Shown: in pieces, positions 1 to 10,960 of the stretch
How positions within the stretch are numbered: position 1 is the first letter of the stretch
How the letters are laid out: every line of letters starts with the position of its first letter
DNA from: Dama dama
Taxonomy: Eukaryota > Chordata > Mammalia > Artiodactyla > Cervidae
Length of the DNA: 64,000 bases
Reading direction: 5' to 3'
Assembly: GCF_033118175.1 (NCBI RefSeq)
Contig: NC_083691.1
Coordinates: forward strand, 56,262,001-56,326,000
Made by a program: the position numbers and the translations under genes
The notes under the pieces: model-generated
The model's input: only the letters and a program-made list of their open reading frames with translations
What the model was told of the DNA's origin: nothing
Database searches by the model: none

Positions 1-239
1 ACCTGGGTTCTGGGCTTTTGATGCTGCCTTTCTTTTCTATCAACTTTCTTCTCCTGTTCCCCTCTCCTGGGACCCGGAGCCCTGTTTACAACTCAAGTTC
101 ATACATCAAATTCCCTAGGAGGAAGAGAGGCAGCTTCTCTGCACAGCCACATATGAGAATTCTCTGGCCACAAGTTCAGAGTTGTGAAGCAGCACTGATG
201 GGGCCCTTCTAGCACCATGTCCCCTGACGTAGCTTAGGC
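1..239. other. CHMP3 intron 4 sequence, unclassified
   Basis: This is the left edge of the window, inside the CHMP3 intron that follows exon 4. I see no exon, RNA gene or clear repeat in it. The short open frame here has no recognisable protein signature. Confidence 0.4.
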
Positions 240-460
240 CTTTGTGCTTCAACCCCAGACCGATCCTCTCCTACCAAGGTCACTCAGGTAAGTCACCTGG
301 CAACTTGAAGACTCAGTTTCCTACTCCTGTGTAAAATAGGGAAAAAAATACCAACATCTCAAGGTGGCTGGGAGAATTCTCCGGGAGAGCGTGTGTGCTG
401 CACCACAGGCCGCTGGGGGCTCAGTAACAGCACCCTCCTGAGCCTGTCCCCCATCCAAAG
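240..460 (+). mobile_element. MIR SINE, old and degraded
   Basis: The core resembles the mammalian-wide MIR: a stretch of the type 'aagtcacctggcaactt', then 'cagtttcctactcctgtg' followed by 'taaaatagggaaaaa'. The family call is by eye and the ends are uncertain. Confidence 0.55.
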
Positions 461-545
461 GCCACTGGTGCAGGGCCCTGCCAGGCCCTGGTCCTGGGGC
501 AGCAGGTGTTTACTCCTTTCTATTTGGTTCTCAGTTCCTTTATCT

Positions 546-754
546 GGGCTTCCCTGGTGGCTCAGATGGTAAAGAATCCACCTGCAATGCAGGAGACCTA
601 GGTTTGATCCCTGGGTTGGGCAGATCCCCTGGAGAAAGGAATGGCAACCCACTCCAGTATTCTTGCCTGGAGAATCCCCATGGACAGAGGAGCCTGGCGG
701 ACTAAGTCCATGGGGTCACAAAGAGTCTAATGCAACTGAGAGACTTTCACTTTC
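546..754 (+). mobile_element. Bov-tA SINE
   Basis: The tRNA-derived head starts 'gggcttccctggtggctca' and contains a B-box-like 'ggtttgatccctgggt'. It is joined to the BovB-derived tail 'cagaggagcctggcggac'. This is the standard ruminant tRNA-BovB chimera. The tRNA-like part is not a functional tRNA gene. Confidence 0.85.
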
Positions 755-764
755 TGGTCTGAGA

Positions 765-982
765 CAGGGGTCAGCCAGCTATAGGCCAAACCCAATCCAT
801 TGCTGACTTTTACAAATAATGTTTTATGAGAACACAGTCATGCTCATTTGTTTACATATTATCTACAGCTACTTTTAAACTATAAAGTAGAGTTGAGTAG
901 TTACAACAGAGACCTATGGCCCAGGAAATAAAAAATACATTTACTATCCAGCCCTTTATAAAAAAACTTTGCCAACCCCTAG
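765..982 (+). mobile_element. hAT-type non-autonomous DNA transposon
   Basis: The element is bounded by imperfect inverted ends, CAGGGGTCAGC on the left and GCCAACCCCTAG on the right, typical of hAT/Charlie-type miniature elements. The interior has the familiar 'gttttatgagaacacagtca' and 'gttgagtagttacaacaga' blocks. The exact subfamily is not assigned. Confidence 0.6.
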
Positions 983-1239
983 TCTTGAACCACCTGCCTT
1001 GCCTGCTTCACCAACACTCCTCTGGTACAAACAGAGGAACCTGGGTTTTCTTCTGTTTCCTTGTTCACCTCAGAACCCATAATCCTGAGTTCCCCAAACT
1101 CTATAGACAGTTGCTTCCTGGGTCATCCACCTCCCCTGGAAATCTAGATATACCACTGCTTCTTCTAAGGAAAAATGGCAATCTGACACAGCCTCTGCCA
1201 TGCTCGGCTCAGACGATTTCGGTGTTAACGGCCTCTGTC

Positions 1240-1768
1240 CTCCAGAAGAATGGATAAAGACAATGTGGTATATAAATACAATGGAATATTATGCAGCCAT
1301 TAAAAAGAATGAAATAAGGCCATTTACAGCAACATGGATGGACCTAGAGAGTGTCATATTGAGTGAAGTCAGTCAGAGAAGGAGAAATATCACATGACAT
1401 CCCTTATACGTGGAATCTAAAAAATGACACAAATGAACTTACTTATAAAACAGAAAGAGACTAACACACTGAGAAAACGAACTCATGGGGGGAAGGTCAT
1501 GTACACACTGCTATATTTAAAATGGATAACAAACAAAAACCTATTGTATAGCACATAGAACTCTGCTCAATGTTATGTGCTAGCATGGATGGGAGGAACT
1601 TTGGGTGTAGAATGGATACATGTATATGAATGGTTGAGTCCCTTCACTTCACCTGAAACTATCACAACACTGTTAATTGGCTATACACCAATACAAGTTA
1701 TGTTTTGTTTTGTATTTTGTCCTGGTGTTAAAAAAAATAGTAAAAAAATAAATTAAAAAAAAAAACAA
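1240..1768 (+). mobile_element. L1 LINE 3' end
   Basis: The end of ORF2 is recognisable (a Y-x-x-MEYY-AAIKKN-type reading at about 1265-1310), followed by L1 3' UTR sequence and an A-rich tail at about 1728-1768. It is 5'-truncated and inert. Confidence 0.8.
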
Positions 1769-1903
1769 CCCACAGCTTCTATCCTCAAAATCATTTGTGC
1801 CGGGCCACAATGACCTGTCTGCCCCTGTCCACACTGGCCCAGACTCTGCCGCTGGCTGACTCCAAGTGCTCTGGAAGAGGACACAGGGTCAGCCCCAGGT
1901 CAC

Positions 1904-2025
1904 CTTCATCATCTCTTTGGACAGCTCCCGCATGGTGGCCTGGATTTCCGGGATCTTCACAAGGCTCTGCATGGCCTTCATCACTTCTGTGCTCTTCTGC
2001 AGGGAACCAGCCACTCGCAAAACCG
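1904..2025 (-). CDS. CHMP3: CHMP3 exon 4 (residues 96-136)
   Basis: This exon encodes residues 96-136 of CHMP3/VPS24, an ESCRT-III subunit that helps remodel and cut membranes at multivesicular bodies, the cytokinetic midbody and budding sites. The readable protein begins VLRVAGSLQKSTEVMKAMQS and ends ELSKEMMK, all helical ESCRT-III core. On the minus strand the acceptor is a pyrimidine-rich tract ending CTTTCAG just before 2025, and the donor is AAG/GTGACC with GT at 1903-1902. The exon is 122 bp. It starts by completing the split Ala96 codon begun in exon 3 and ends on a codon boundary, so the phases agree. The remaining C-terminal residues, including the acidic tail and MIT-interacting motif, are encoded left of the window. 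Confidence 0.95.
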
Positions 2026-2553
2026 CTGAAAGGCAAAGATAACACGATCGCTTGACACAACGTGGCACAGGATGGAATAAAGACAGGCAAATCACAAGCT
2101 GCTCTAATAAAAGTCAGCGGGGGTGGGCGGACTCCCAGAGCTATTTATGTACCTGTAGACTGCATGACTGTGCTGGCTGACCGAGACTGACTTTGCTAAA
2201 CTGGGTGTTACTTTGGCTACAATAGGTACAAATTCTTCAGGCACACCAAGACTCACATCTGAAGGCCTGAGTCTGACCCTGAGGGAATGAAGCTAGCTAG
2301 GAACGACTGTGACATCAGGACAAGTCACACACAGAAGAATGTCTCTAGGCCTTGCCAGGGCCAGACTGGAAAAGAAGCTTTAGGCAATGCAAGTAACGCT
2401 TCCCATACACCAGTTGATGGATCGCAGCTGCTCTGGGAGGGACCTGCCACTGGTCAACAGGAAAATGAGAGAAAATGTCAGTGAAAGGTGGTTACAGTTA
2501 GAAAATATTCTCTATAGTCCAAGATCATACACATACTATATATTCTTCTTTTC
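2026..2553. other. CHMP3 intron 3, 3' part, no clear repeat
   Basis: This flanks exon 4 and carries its acceptor and branch-site region on the minus strand. I see no other gene, RNA or recognisable repeat. Confidence 0.4.
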
Positions 2554-2737
2554 AATATTTATTTATTTATTTGACTGTGTGGAGTCTTAGTTGAGGCACA
2601 CAAGATCTTTCGTGCAGCATGCAGGCTTAGTTGCCTTGAGGCGTGTGGGATCTTAGTTCCCCAACCAGGAATCAAACCTACATCCTCTGCATTGGAAGGT
2701 GGATTCTTAACCCCTGGACCATCAGGGAAATCCCTAT
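2554..2737 (-). mobile_element. tRNA-Glu-related SINE (CHR type)
   Basis: On the plus strand the end reads 'ggaccatcagggaaatccct', the reverse complement of the cetartiodactyl SINE head. A 'ggatcttagttccccaacca' block and an ATTT-rich tail region at about 2555-2572 are also present. Confidence 0.7.
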
Positions 2738-2815
2738 ATTCTTTAAAAGAAATCATGGTAGTAAAAAATTATGATTTCTCCCCTCTAAAGTTTTTAACAG
2801 GTCAAAATAGAGTTT

Positions 2816-3310
2816 GTTCAGTTCAGTTGCTCAGTCATGTCTGACTCTTTGAGACCCCATGAACTGCAGCACACCAGGCCTCCCTGTCCATCACAAACTC
2901 CCGGAGTTTACCTAAACTCATATCCACTGAGTCAGTGATGCCATCCAACCATCTCATCCTCTGTCATCCCCTTCTCCTCCTGCCCTCAATCTTTCCCAGC
3001 ATCAGGGTCTTTTCACATGAGTCAGCTCTTCACATCAGGCAGCCAAAGTATTGGGAGTTTCAGCTTCAACATTAGTCCTTCCAATGAACACCCAGGACTG
3101 ATCTCCTTTAGGATGGACTGGCTGGATTTCCTTGCAGTCCAAGGGATACTCAAAAGTTTTCTCCAACACCACAGTTCAAAAGCATCAATTCTTCGGTGCT
3201 CAGCTTTCTTTATAGTCCAACTCTCACATCCATACATGACTACTGGAAAAACCATAGCCTTGACTAGATGGACCTTTGTTGGCCACCCTTCAAATCTGTT
3301 TTGAAATTTC
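2816..3310 (-). mobile_element. BovB LINE 3' fragment
   Basis: About 500 bp of the 3' end of the RTE-type BovB LINE lies in reverse orientation. The minus strand reads through the ORF2 C-terminus (VMYGCESWTIKKAEHRRIDA is visible), then the 3' tail, whose end on the plus strand is 'ttcagttcagttgctcagtc'. It is 5'-truncated and has no coding capacity. Confidence 0.9.
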
Positions 3311-3750
3311 ATGGGACTAGATGTTCTGAGAAATGCCTCACGTTCATCTGTTCGCCAAAACAGGGCCCCCAGCTACACTGGGAACCACCACCCATCTACT
3401 TCTATCTGAATCCAGACTCAAGGAAGCTGTTGCAGCTAAGGAAAACAAGGTGCAAGTAAGTGGATGACCAGAGAAGTGCCCATCTGACACATGCAGCATT
3501 TTGTGATTTTTCAACAGGAATAAGAAGTTCACTAGTTGCAGAGAATACTTCACTTCCCTTGCACTCTTTAATTTCCTGTGAAAAGGGAAGAGGCAGTATC
3601 AAGTGTCTGTATGGCTAAAATAGGAATGAATTATGCTATTATAATGACATAAATAAGACAAATTCTAAAGTGTTGAAGTTACTACTGATTGTTGTAAAAA
3701 GGTAAATGATGGGAGGAAGAGAAGAAAGCAAATTCCACATATGCAGCAAT
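3311..3750. other. CHMP3 intron 3, no clear feature
   Basis: This is ordinary-looking intronic sequence between a BovB fragment and a Bov-A2 SINE. I see no exon or RNA gene. Confidence 0.4.
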
Positions 3751-3757
3751 GGAGACC

Positions 3758-4034
3758 TGCTGCTGCTGCCAAGTCGCTTCAGTCGTGTCCGACTCTGTGC
3801 GACCCCATAGACGGCAGCCCACCAGGCTCCCCCGTCCCTGGGATTCTCCAGGCAAGAACACTGGAGTGGGTTGCCATTTCCTTCTCCAATGCACGAAAGT
3901 GAAAAGTGAAAGTGAAGTCGCTCAGTTGTGTCTGACTCTTAGTGACCCCACGGACTGCAGCCTAAGAGGCTCCTCCATCCATGGGGTTTTCTGAGCAAGA
4001 GTACTGGAGTGGGTTTCCATTGCCTTCTCCAAAA
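3758..4034 (-). mobile_element. Bov-A2 dimeric SINE with CTG-repeat end
   Basis: Two BovB-tail monomers are joined by the 'gtgaaaagtgaaagtgaag' linker, with a short (TGC)n run at the left end. The 8-bp direct repeat GGAGACCT flanks it (from 3751 and from 4035), consistent with a target duplication. Confidence 0.85.
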
Positions 4035-4384
4035 GGAGACCTAGCACAGCCAAAAATTAAATAAGCAATTAATAAATATTTTTTAAAAAAGAAAATCTAA
4101 AAGGCTACATACAGTATCATTCCAAGTATATATGACATTCTCAAAAAAGGGAAAATTATGGAGACAATAAAAAAGATCAGTGACTGCCAGAGTTAAGGGT
4201 GGGAGGGATGAACAGGCAGAACACAGAAAATTTTCAGCTGTATACATTTCACAGTAAAATAAGAATCTCCAAAAATAAAAAGGTTAATATTCTACAGCAA
4301 GCATAAAGTTAGCATTATAAAAGCTAGCTGACATTTAAACTGAGAAAGGTCACAGGCACACAGAGGGGGTTCATGCTTACAGCT

Positions 4385-5160
4385 CTTTGTGCTTTCGATG
4401 ATGGTTATTCTGACCGGTGTGAGGTGATACCTCACTGTAGTTCTGATGTGCATTTCTCTAATAATGAGCAGTGCTGAGCATCTTTTCATGTGTTTATCAG
4501 CTATCTGTATGTCTTCTTTGGAGAAATGTCTGTTTAGATCTTCTGCCCACTTTTTGATTTGGGTTGTTTGTCTTTCTGGTACTGAGCTGCATGAGCTGCT
4601 TGTATATTTTGGAGATTAATATTTTTCATTTGCTATTACTTTCTCCTATTCTGAGGGCTGTCTTTTCACCTTGTTTATAGTTTCCTTTGCTGTGCAAAAG
4701 TTTTTAAGTTTCATTAGGTCCTACCTGTTTATTTTTGTTTTTATTTCCATTACTCTAGGAGGTGGGTCATAGAGGATCTTGCTGTGATTTATGTCAAGAA
4801 GTGCACTGCCTATGTTTTCCTCTAAGAGCTTTATAGTTTCTGGCCTTACATTTAAGTCTTTAACCCATTTTGAGTTTATTTTTGTGTATGGTGTTAGGAG
4901 GTGTTCTAGTTTCATTCCTTTATGTGCAGCTGTCCGGTTTTCCCAGCACTAACTTACTAAAGCAGAGAAGGAAACGGCAACCCACTCCAATATTCTTGCC
5001 TGGAGAATCCCAGGGATGGGGGAGCCTGGTGGGCTGCCGTCTATAGGGTCGCACAGAGTCAGACACGACTGAAGCGACTTAGCAGCAACAGCAACTTACT
5101 AAAGAGGCTGTCTTTTCTCTGCTGTATATTCTTGCCTCAAAGACAAGCTGCCCATAAAGC
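4385..5160 (-). mobile_element. L1 LINE fragment, split by a SINE
   Basis: The plus strand shows the reverse complement of L1 ORF2 C-terminal sequence, for example 'tctgaccggtgtgaggtgat' and 'tctaggaggtgggtcatag'. It is interrupted at 4963-5092 by a Bov-A SINE and resumes at 5105. Confidence 0.85.
4963..5092 (+). mobile_element. Bov-A SINE inserted in L1
   Basis: A single Bov-A monomer ends in 'gactgaagcgacttagcag' and a short (CAA/GCA) tail. The perfect 12-bp duplication AACTTACTAAAG flanks it at 4951-4962 and 5093-5104, so the boundaries are exact. Confidence 0.9.
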
Positions 5161-5164
5161 TTCT

Positions 5165-5396
5165 AGTAATTTAATATAAAATTAGTATTTAATATAAAAT
5201 AAGTCATAGGGATGTAATGTACAGCACAGGGAATTATAGCTAGTAATAATGCAATAACTTTGTAGGGTAACAGTTATTAGATTTACTGAGGTGATCAAGT
5301 TGTAAAGTATATAAATGTCAAGTCACTATTCTGCACAGCTGAAACTAGTATAATATTGTATGTCAATTACACTTCAATAAAAAAGAAAAAAAGCCA
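5165..5396 (+). mobile_element. L1 LINE 3' UTR fragment
   Basis: The sequence has the L1 3' UTR signature 'gatgtaatgtacagcacag' through 'tacacttcaataaaaaag', with an A-rich end. Confidence 0.7.
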
Positions 5397-5464
5397 GTCC
5401 CAAGAGGTTACTTACATATGGGCTGATTTAATTTATATAACATTTTTGAAATAATAAAATTATA

Positions 5465-5620
5465 AAATTAACGTGGCAGCCAGGACGGGAGAGGAGTCTG
5501 GGGGAGAATGGATACATGCATATGTATGGCTGAGCCCCTTAGCTGTTCACCAGAAACTATCACATTCTTTGTTAACCTGCTATACTGCAATACAAAATAA
5601 GAAGTTAAAAAAAAAACAAA
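5465..5620 (+). mobile_element. Ruminant L1 3' terminus
   Basis: A short copy of the ruminant L1 3' end ('ggggagaatggatacatgc' through 'caatacaaaataagaagtt') with an A-rich tail up to 5620. It directly abuts the target site of the L1 at 5655. Confidence 0.75.
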
Positions 5621-5654
5621 CAGATTAATAATTGCCAGATATAAAGAGGGGGTG

Positions 5655-6790
5655 CACAAAGCTTTCGCACAACAAAGAAAACTATAAGCAAGGTGGAAAG
5701 ACAGCCCTCAGAATGGGAGAAAATAATAGCAAATGAAGCAACAGACAAAGGATTAATCTCAAAAATATACAAGCAACTCCTGCAGCTCAATTCCAGAAAA
5801 ATAAATGACCCAATCAAAAAATGGGCCAAAGATCTAAACAGACATTTCTCCAAAGAAGACATACAGATGGCTAACAAACACATGAAAAGATGCTCAACAT
5901 CACTCATTATCAGAGAAATGCAAATCAAAACCACAATGAGGTACCATCACACACCAGTCAGGATGGCTGCTATCCAAAAGTCTACAAGCAATAAATGCTG
6001 GAGAGGGTGTGGAGAAAAGGGAACCCTCTTACACTGTTGGTGGGAATGCAAACTAGCACAGCCACTATGGAGAACAGTGTGGAGATTTCTTAAAAAATGG
6101 GAAATAGAACTGCCATATGACCCAGCAATCCCACTTCTGGGCATACACACCGAGGAAACCAGATCTGAAAGAGACACGTGCACCCCAATGTTCATCGCAG
6201 CACTGTTTATAATAGCCAGGATGTCGAGGCAACCCAGATGCCCATCAGCAGACAAATGGATAAGGAAGCTGTGGTACATATACACCATGGAATATTACTC
6301 AGCCATTAAAAAGAATTCATCTGAATCAGTTCTAATGAGATGGATGAAACTGGAGCCCATTATACAGAGTGAAGTAAGCCAGAAAGATAAAGACCAATAC
6401 AGTATACTAACGCATATATATGGAATTTAGAAAGATGGTAACGATAACCCTATATGCAAAACAGAAAAAGAGACACAGATGTACAGAACAGACTTTTGGA
6501 CTCTGTGGGAGAAGGTGAGGATGTGATGTTTTGAGAGAACAGCATGGAAACATGTATATTATCAAGGGTGAAACAGATCACCAGCCCAGGTTGGATGCAT
6601 GAGACAAGTGCTTGGGGATGATGCACTGGAAAGACGCAGAGGTGTAGGGTGGGGAGGGAGGTGGGAGGGCGTATCGGGATAGGGAATACATGTAAATCCA
6701 TGGCTGATTCACGTCAGTGTATGGCAAAAACCACTACAATATTGTAAAGTAATTAGCCTCCAACTAATAAAAATAAATGGAAAAAAAAAA
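5655..6790 (+). mobile_element. 5'-truncated ruminant L1 with open ORF2 C-terminus
   Basis: The insertion carries 245 open codons (5693-6430) of the L1 ORF2 protein C-terminus. The protein shows the Cys-rich segment CWRGCGEKGTLLHCWWEC and the WYIYTMEYYSAIKKN block near the end. The L1 3' UTR follows and ends in an A tail at about 6779-6790. A long near-perfect direct repeat of 34 bp flanks it at 5621-5654 and 6791-6824, differing at two positions. The endonuclease and RT domains are absent, so it cannot mobilise itself. The long open frame and good match to the L1 consensus suggest a fairly young copy. Confidence 0.9.
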
Positions 6791-6824
6791 CAGATTAATG
6801 ACTGCCAGATATAAAGAGGGGGTG

Positions 6825-7080
6825 GGCGTGGGAAGGAAGTGGGTGTGGTTACAGATGTGCAGTATGAGATAGCCCTGTAGAGATGGAAACTGGAAGAATT
6901 CTAAAACTTGACTGTATCAATGCCGACCTCCTGGTTGTAATACTTACTTTAACTCTGTAAAATGTTACCATTGGGGGAAAATGGGTAAAGGGTATACACA
7001 GAATCTCTCTGTATTATTTCTTACAACTCCATGTATGTGAATCTACAATTCTCTCAAAAAGCTTAATTTGAAAAAACCCT
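6825..7080 (+). mobile_element. Old L1 (L1ME-like) 3' end
   Basis: The sequence resembles ancient L1 3' ends ('gtaaaatgttaccattgggg', 'caattctctcaaaaagctta'). It is the older host element into which the L1 at 5655 inserted. The subfamily is by eye only. Confidence 0.5.
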
Positions 7081-7529
7081 CAGAAAAGAGTATATAAAAG
7101 CAAAGCAACATTATGTTACCATGTCTGCTAGAGATACAAATGAAACACACACACATACACAAATACAAGTTCTGCTATAAATTATAACAATAACCAAATA
7201 TGGAAACAAAGCAGGTAATATAGATTTAGCTTCATAATCATAGATACAAAGACCAATGGAAATATTCTCAGTCTGATCTCAATAATTAAAGTAACAAAAT
7301 TACAAAGCTGTTTCCATTTATCACAGGTTCTTGTGGCAATTATAGCTAAATTTAAATAAATCAGAAAAAGTTAAATATTAAAGATGGCATCAATAGCAAA
7401 ATGCAATTCCCTGAGAGCAAGGGCCCAGGGGAGCAACACACTCACAAAAGCCATCTTAAACATGGCAATTATAAGCAGAATGAACAGTCATAAGAAAATA
7501 TGGAGTCTTACAATGACATTTCACAAAGT
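7081..7529. other. CHMP3 intron 3, AT-rich, no clear feature
   Basis: No exon, RNA gene or confidently recognised repeat. It includes a short CA-rich patch at about 7145-7165. Confidence 0.35.
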
Positions 7530-7716
7530 TAAGTTAAAGTCACAAAGTGTCCAACTCTTTCTGAACCCATGGACCATATAGTCCACGGAATTCTCCAGGC
7601 CAGAATACTGGAGTGGATAGCCTTTCCCTTCTCCAGGGGATCTTCCCAAACCAGGGATCAAACCCAGGTCTCCCACACTGCAGGATTCTTAGCAGCTGAG
7701 TCACCAGGGAAGCCCA
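7530..7716 (-). mobile_element. Bov-tA SINE
   Basis: The plus strand ends 'gagtcaccagggaagccc', the reverse complement of the tRNA-derived head. The BovB-derived part ('ggaattctccaggccagaa') lies to the left. Confidence 0.8.
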
Positions 7717-7984
7717 CTATAGGGATAGGTAGCGCGTAAGATTCCAGAGGGCTGACTACCTCCAGTCACTCTCACCCAGTGCCAACCATGGGCACTCACA
7801 CTACACTTACAGCTGAGTAAAATGATTATTTCTATGAAGAATGACTAAAATTAAATATAAAACAAATGGAGACAATCAATTCACGAGGGAGATTTTTTCA
7901 CATTTTAAAATTTTTCTGTCTATATTGTATTTTGTTTGTGCAAAGGAAAGATATTTCATATGAAAAAGATGAAGCTCTACAGAA

Positions 7985-8194
7985 TTTGAATTTATAAAGT
8001 TTCGTCCCCATTAAACTCTTAACTCTCCATTCCCCTCTCCCTCCACCTCTTGGCAACCACCATTCCACTTCTCTCTGATTCTGACTATTCTACATACGTC
8101 ACAGAAGTGGAATCATATAGCATCTGGCCTTTGGTGACAGGCATACTGCACTTAGCATAATGCCTTCAAGGTACCCCAAGTTGTAATGTATCAG
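7985..8194 (-). mobile_element. L1 LINE 3' fragment
   Basis: The plus strand reads 'ccattccacttctctctgat' and 'tggaatcatatagcatctgg', typical of a reversed old L1 3' UTR. It continues at 8480-8690 after two SINE insertions. Confidence 0.6.
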
Positions 8195-8327
8195 AACTTC
8201 CTCCTTCTTTTTTATATTTTAAATATTTGGCTGCACCCTGCAGCATGTGAGATATTAGTTTCCTGAACAGGGATTCAACCACTGCCCCCTGCATTGGAAG
8301 GCAGAGTATTAACTACTGGACCACTAG
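8195..8327 (-). mobile_element. CHR-type SINE
   Basis: Reversed tRNA-derived SINE with the 'ggctgcaccctgcagcatgt' and 'aactactggaccactagtga' blocks. Confidence 0.65.
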
Positions 8328-8470
8328 TGAAAGTGAAAGTCGTTGTTGTGTCTGACTTTTTGTGACCCACCATGAGCTATGTCCATGGAATTCTCCAGGC
8401 TAGAATACTGCAGTGGATAGCCTTTCCCTTCTCCAGGGGGTCTTCTGAACCCAGGGAAGTCCCCAAAACC
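8328..8470 (-). mobile_element. Bov-A/Bov-tA SINE fragment
   Basis: It contains 'gaaagtcgttgttgtgtct', 'tccatggaattctccaggc' and 'cttctccagggggtcttc', the reversed BovB-derived SINE body. Confidence 0.7.
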
Positions 8471-8479
8471 TCCTTCCTT

Positions 8480-8690
8480 TTTAAGGCTGAATAGTAGTCC
8501 ACTGAACTATATATACTATGTTTTGTTTATCCATTCATCCTTCAGTGGACAACTGAAATGTCTTTACCTTTTACCTGTTATGAATAATGCTGCTATAAAC
8601 ATGGACGTAAAAATATCTGTTTGGAGTCTCTGCTTTCAATTCTTACTTATCCAGAAGTGGAATTTCTGGACCATATGATAATTTTGTTTC
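8480..8690 (-). mobile_element. L1 LINE 3' fragment, continuation
   Basis: The sequence 'ggctgaatagtagtccactg' through 'aagtggaatttctggaccat' is reversed L1 3' sequence, in the expected order after the piece at 7985. Confidence 0.65.
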
Positions 8691-9590
8691 CGGCCCCACC
8701 TTCTTAGCTTCTCTTAACTTTCTATCCCAACCAAAACATACTTATCATCTGTCTTGTTCTGCAAGAAGCTGCTGTCAGAAAGTAACACTTGGAAAACATC
8801 TAATCATGACAATGTATTAATAGCTGACAGGGCTTAATACACCACCCCTCCCAGGGTCATCTGCATTTGAAAAGAGAAACATCTTAAGGAGAAGAAATGA
8901 CTTCATCAAATGGTGGCTTTTCAAACAGTAACAGGCTCAGGGTGGGATGGGGACATGGGAACTTATGTCACAGTATTTCTAGTTTTCTCTTTTCTCACTC
9001 CCAAAATGTAGACGTCCCCCTCCCTCTCTGTTCTGGGTTCTAGTATCAGTTACCTTCTCTGTTGTATTTAATTTGCCAACAGACAACATCCAACTATAAA
9101 CCCCCCTCAACAACCCTCCCTGGGGACTCCTCCAGCCAGGCACCGTGCTGAGGGGCTGGGGGAGCAGGGCGACCTGCAGGAGCCAGTCTGGACAGCCCCA
9201 AGGAGAGTCTTCTGTGTCTCTTAGGCCTGCTTCTCCCCTCTTCCAGGCTTCCAGAGTCTTTTAATGCCCTGTGGTCTTTCTGGGTTCAGGGTATGAAGCA
9301 CTTTAGGCTTATTTCTACCTTCACCACGTTCACTTACTTGGCATCCAGAGCAGTTCTCCAATGTCCTCTCTCCCCCTCATCCCACCAGACTAACCCGGCT
9401 GGGCCCTGACCATCCCCTCTCAGGTGCCCCTGCCTCCTGCCTGTCTGCACCTGCAGCTGTGCTCACAGTACTCCATGAGGCTCTCTCCTGTCTAGGAGAT
9501 GAAGTCACCACCCTCAGCAGAGCTCTCCAAACTCTGACTGCAGATTACCTTTCCAGCCTCACCTCCCACTACCCTGTCAAGCACTCGTGT
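8691..9590. other. CHMP3 intron 3, C/T-rich stretch, unclassified
   Basis: This is pyrimidine-rich intronic DNA with no open frame, exon signature or clear repeat. Part may be the upstream portion of the L2-like element that follows. Confidence 0.35.
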
Positions 9591-10240
9591 CACACTGAAT
9601 CAAGGGCTGTTTGCTAAGCACAGTCTGAACTACTTCACCTGCGCCTCCGGGCCCCCACTGCTCTACCGGGACGCCTCTCTGGTTCTCCCTCAGAGCTCTG
9701 CTTCTGCACCCCCCACTGCAGCTGATCTGCAAGGCCTCCACATTTGAATCTGAAAAGCCCTGCTCTCCTTACAGCTGTCCCAACTGTCTTCTTCACCATC
9801 CTGCTCATCTATTCCAGCCATCCTTCCCCCTTGCTCCCAGGTACCCCAACCTCCCAGAACTACTTCCTTCAGGGTTCAAATACATAGTTCTTTTGGCCCT
9901 AGGGTCTTCACACAAGTGACTGACACTCTGGTTGGAATAAGCACCCCCCCCTTAATTACTCATCCTTCAGATATCATCAGAGACTGAGACCCTTGAGTGC
10001 ATTTCCCTTTTATAGTCTCCTAGTGCTCATTACAGTGTACATTTATAAATACCCATTTACTTATTAAGTTTATTATTTTATTAGGTATGCTTCTTTTTAT
10101 TAAATTTATTTATTTTTGCTTTTTACTCCAAAACTAGAGGCCAATGACTGTGTCTGTACAGTTCACTATGTCTGGTGCCCTGAAATATATCTGGCATGTA
10201 ATAGTGGCTAAAAGAAATGGATTTATTACATTAATTATCA
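9591..10240 (+). mobile_element. Probable L2 LINE remnant
   Basis: The order of motifs fits the mammalian L2 3' end: 'acttccttcagggttcaaat', a TTTAC/TTTATT tract at about 10040-10110, and 'gaggccaatgactgtgtctg' through 'ctggcatgtaatagtggcta'. It is old and divergent, so the call is tentative. Confidence 0.5.
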
Positions 10241-10429
10241 TTTTTCTCTTTGTAGCTTAAGCTACCTGCCTGAGAAGACTGCAGAAGCTTCTTATGAAAC
10301 TCATACTTAATCCAACCTCTCCATTCTCTTCCCTCCCTCTCTCGTAAAAAGAGGAGAGAGATAAGGAAGAAAAGGGTGGTGGGGAGAAGGCGCTCTGAGA
10401 AACAATGCAAGGAACATTAAAAAAAATTC

Positions 10430-10605
10430 TAAAAGCTATTAAGGAGGTAGGGAATGAACTAGGAGTTAGGGTTAGTAGATACAAACTATGACATACAGAA
10501 TGGATGGAAAACAAGGTCCTACTACCATATAGCACAGGGAGCAATATTCATTCAATGTCCTGGGTAAACCATAATAAAAAAGAATGTATATTAAAAAATA
10601 CTATC
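10430..10605 (+). mobile_element. L1 LINE 3' end
   Basis: The L1 3' UTR block 'gttagtagatacaaactatg' through 'atatagcacagggagcaata', followed by an A-rich tail. Confidence 0.65.
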
Positions 10606-10829
10606 AATAATAAATAACAAATTATATTCATGAAATAAGAATAAAATGATATTTTAAAAATAAAGATCAGAGAACTCTTTTCCAAAAATTAAAATTAAGA
10701 CAGCTAAAATAAAGAATTCATGAAAAGAAACAAAAAATAGAGACAATTTAGAAAGTGTCAGAAGGCAGAACACAAAGACAAAATTGATGATGGTAACAAA
10801 AATTATATTTAGAACCCACACGTATAGCA
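10606..10829. other. A-rich intronic stretch
   Basis: A/T-rich sequence with no identifiable feature. Confidence 0.3.
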
Positions 10830-10960
10830 GTTACCAAGGGCCAGGCACTGAATTAAGCCTCACAACTACCCTATGAGAAAGGTACTATTATTATTTCCAA
10901 AGTAATAATAATATTATTTCCAAATAATAATAATATTTCCAAAGAAAACAGGAAAGATTA
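10830..10960 (+). mobile_element. MIR remnant with simple ATT repeat
   Basis: MIR-like 'accaagggccaggcactga' and 'ctatgagaaaggtactatta', then expanded ATT/AAT units at about 10885-10935. Confidence 0.5.

Noticed and set aside
546..754. tRNA gene at the SINE head, and at similar heads across the window
   Set aside because: The tRNA-like heads carry B-box-like motifs but lack a foldable full cloverleaf and are fused to BovB tails; they are SINEs.
5693..6430. A 245-codon plus-strand open frame as a cellular gene
   Set aside because: It is the C-terminus of L1 ORF2 in a 5'-truncated L1 with target duplications and a poly-A tail.
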